Source: CAZNKU01 sp045654805
GTDB taxonomy: Bacteria; Bacillota; Clostridia; Monoglobales; Firm-18
Direction of reading: 5' to 3'
DNA length: 32,516 bases
NCBI GenBank assembly: GCA_045654805.1
Contig: JAZOOD010000039.1
Span: 1-32,516, forward strand
The position numbers were made by a program, and so were the translations under genes. The stretch's first letter is position 1; each line of letters begins with the position of its first letter. The notes below the pieces were generated by a model. The model made no database searches, was not told the origin of the DNA, and saw only the letters and a program-made list of their open reading frames with translations. This document shows, piece by piece, positions 31,325 to 32,516 of the stretch.

Positions 31325-31954
31325 CTACAACAATTCTTCAAAAGAATACACATATTTATCTGCAGTGTTTTTAACGCTATCTACCATATCTTTCCATTCG
31401 TCGTCATATATCCCACAAGCAGTTGCCCCTGCTTTTTTTGCAGCCTCCAAGACATATATACTGTCATCAATCACCATAATTTCCTCGACCCTTAATCCCA
31501 TTTTATCTGCAATAATTTTAAATATTTCCGGCTGGCTTTTTGCCATATTAAGAGTTTCGCTTGCAATAGCAAATTCTATATAATCCATTACACCTTTGCT
31601 TTCAATACAGGCATTAATCATTTTTTGAGTAGATGCGGAAAGCACACACATTTTTATCCCTTGGTCATACATGCTTTTTATATATTCCATAGCATATGGT
31701 TTGAGTGGGATGTTGTTTATGTATTCATAAGTCATAATATCCTGTATTTCATCATAAATTTCTTGGGATGACTTTTCGTGTCCAAGGTTGTGTATATATT
31801 CTGCCCCTTTATTAATTCCCAAAGGAGTTAATATCTCGACTAAATCATCAGGATAATAAGCACAACGCCCTTTAATAACTTTTTCATAACATTTATTCCA
31901 AAATGGCATAGAACTCACCAAGGTTCCATCCATATCAAAAATTATACCTTTCAT
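31325..31954 (-). CDS. HAD-superfamily phosphatase (subfamily IA, beta-phosphoglucomutase-like)
   Basis: The ATG at 31954 is set by GGAGG just upstream; the product is 209 aa. Motif I is IIFDMDGTLV (nucleophile Asp), motif II VLSAST, motif III the Lys in AKSQPEIFKII and motif IV MVIDDS. A helical cap lies between motifs I and II. Members hydrolyse small phosphate esters such as phosphoglycolate, sugar phosphates or nucleotides; the substrate here cannot be told. The small gene at 32047-32346 lies 92 nt upstream on the same strand and may share its transcript. Confidence 0.9.
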   Translation of the reverse strand: MKGIIFDMDGTLVSSMPFWNKCYEKVIKGRCAYYPDDLVEILTPLGINKGAEYIHNLGHEKSSQEIYDEIQDIMTYEYINNIPLKPYAMEYIKSMYDQGIKMCVLSASTQKMINACIESKGVMDYIEFAIASETLNMAKSQPEIFKIIADKMGLRVEEIMVIDDSIYVLEAAKKAGATACGIYDDEWKDMVDSVKNTADKYVYSFEELL

Positions 31955-32046
31955 AATAAACCTCCATGTTTTAATATAAGTATTACTGTCAAAATTAGTT
32001 TCTGTATTTCTATTATCGGTAGTATATAGTTCCCTTTCTCCTGCTC

Positions 32047-32346
32047 TTACTGGCAATCTTGTTCTGTTTCCAAATCTTTGAGATGTATTGTCTCATTACT
32101 AACTGATGCAATCTGGTTGTCATATGCACAAGCCGTCTTGACTGAATATTTAAAAAGTTCCTCATTTTTCTCTTTCCACTGTTTTACAAGGTTTGGTACA
32201 GGAGTATTAATTGCCGTATTCTTTCTGTCTTTATTATACATTACGGAATTTAAATTGTCTACAGCATTTTTGACGGGTGTTTGTGGTTTGTATGTTGTTT
32301 CACTCCTTTCCGTAGCTTTTTTGTCATAATCAAATTTGAGTGCCAT
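32047..32346 (-). CDS. Small hypothetical protein
   Basis: The 99-aa hydrophilic protein is not recognised. It has no membrane segment or signal peptide. It is rich in Lys, Asn, Asp and Thr, with the acidic C-terminus LKDLETEQDCQ. AAGGAGG lies 8 nt before the ATG at 32346, a strong site that supports real translation. An imperfect inverted repeat sits 22 bp upstream of the start, and a divergent gene starts to its right. It may be co-transcribed with the HAD gene. Confidence 0.65.
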   Translation of the reverse strand: MALKFDYDKKATERSETTYKPQTPVKNAVDNLNSVMYNKDRKNTAINTPVPNLVKQWKEKNEELFKYSVKTACAYDNQIASVSNETIHLKDLETEQDCQ

Positions 32347-32367
32347 TTTTCAATCCTCCTTATAAAA

Positions 32368-32395
32368 TTAATTGGCAACTTTTGTTACCAATTAA
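32368..32395. repeat. Inverted repeat upstream of the small hypothetical gene
   Basis: TTAATTGG (32368-32375) and CCAATTAA (32388-32395) are perfectly complementary; inside, AAC pairs with GTT around TTTT after one C-A mismatch. There is no T-run, so operator or leader hairpin are both possible. Confidence 0.55.
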
Positions 32396-32481
32396 ATTCT
32401 AACAAAAAGGGTACGAAAATGTTGGCAAATATTATATATTAAAAAGGCAATAAAAATGCGAATTTGGAAAGTAGGAGAGAA

Positions 32482-32516
32482 ATGTATATTAATTTAAAGT
32501 ATGCAAAAATACGCAA
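32482..32516 (+). CDS. Start of a divergent gene cut by the window end
   Basis: AGGAGAG (32473-32479) is followed closely by ATG at 32482 and an open frame MYINLKYAKIR to the last base. Eleven codons are too few to assign a family. The sequence is compatible with the first helix of an XRE-type regulator, but this is only a guess. It is divergent from the small hypothetical gene. Confidence 0.4.
   Translation, partial: MYINLKYAKIR

Noticed and set aside
1..32516. CRISPR arrays, rRNA genes, prophage or transposase genes
   Set aside because: No regularly spaced direct repeats, rRNA-like stretches or mobility-gene motifs were seen on either strand.

Overview
The window reads as a chromosomal segment of a low-GC Gram-positive bacterium of the class Clostridia, probably an anaerobic gut-type lineage. 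The grounds are a PolC-type replicative polymerase, the order pyrH-frr-uppS-cdsA-dxr-rseP-ispG-polC, the non-mevalonate isoprenoid genes dxr and ispG, a T-box leader, near-consensus sigma-A promoters with 17-base spacers, AT-rich intergenic DNA and occasional TTG starts. No prophage, integrase, transposase gene or CRISPR array was seen.

Layout. (1) 1-2040: a tRNA-Asn gene followed by a two-gene accessory unit (a DUF2971 protein and a six-helix membrane protein of unknown function), then a block of inverted repeats. (2) 2067-3540, minus strand: a DeoR/GlpR-type repressor and a YjdF/DUF2238-like membrane protein. (3) 3687-7950: a hexosamine operon. Its first gene fuses an XRE/Cro-type helix-turn-helix domain to a complete phosphoglucosamine mutase (GlmM). 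It is followed by a left-handed beta-helix protein resembling the acetyltransferase half of GlmU, then glmS. Two inverted repeats lie at the promoter, one overlapping the -35 box. (4) 8020-9489: a YgjV-like membrane protein (+), and rplM-rpsI on the minus strand. (5) 9601-20722: the housekeeping operon for UMP kinase, ribosome recycling, undecaprenyl-PP synthesis, CDP-diacylglycerol, Dxr, site-2 protease, IspG, PolC and RNase M5. (6) 20811-22042: a promoter, a structured 165-nt leader and a YabE-like cell-wall protein (DUF348-G5-3D). (7) 22522-25933, minus strand: an NCS2 purine permease, and a sodium:solute symporter behind a T-box whose specifier reads as UAC (Tyr). (8) 26066-31265, plus strand: an unknown membrane protein, an aminotransferase, an AEC-family carrier and glutamine-dependent NAD synthetase. 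(9) 31325-32516: a HAD phosphatase, a small unknown protein, an inverted repeat and the first codons of a divergent gene that runs off the window.

How genes may work together. The three hexosamine genes encode successive steps from fructose-6-P to GlcNAc-1-P, and the enzyme of the middle chemistry carries the DNA-binding domain. There is no glmS ribozyme in front of the operon or of glmS. The best candidate for something undescribed is therefore an enzyme-regulator that may sense hexosamine phosphates and control its own operon. A good in-frame internal start could also make a GlmM-only isoform. The second candidate is the T-box symporter, which the specifier predicts to respond to uncharged tRNA-Tyr.
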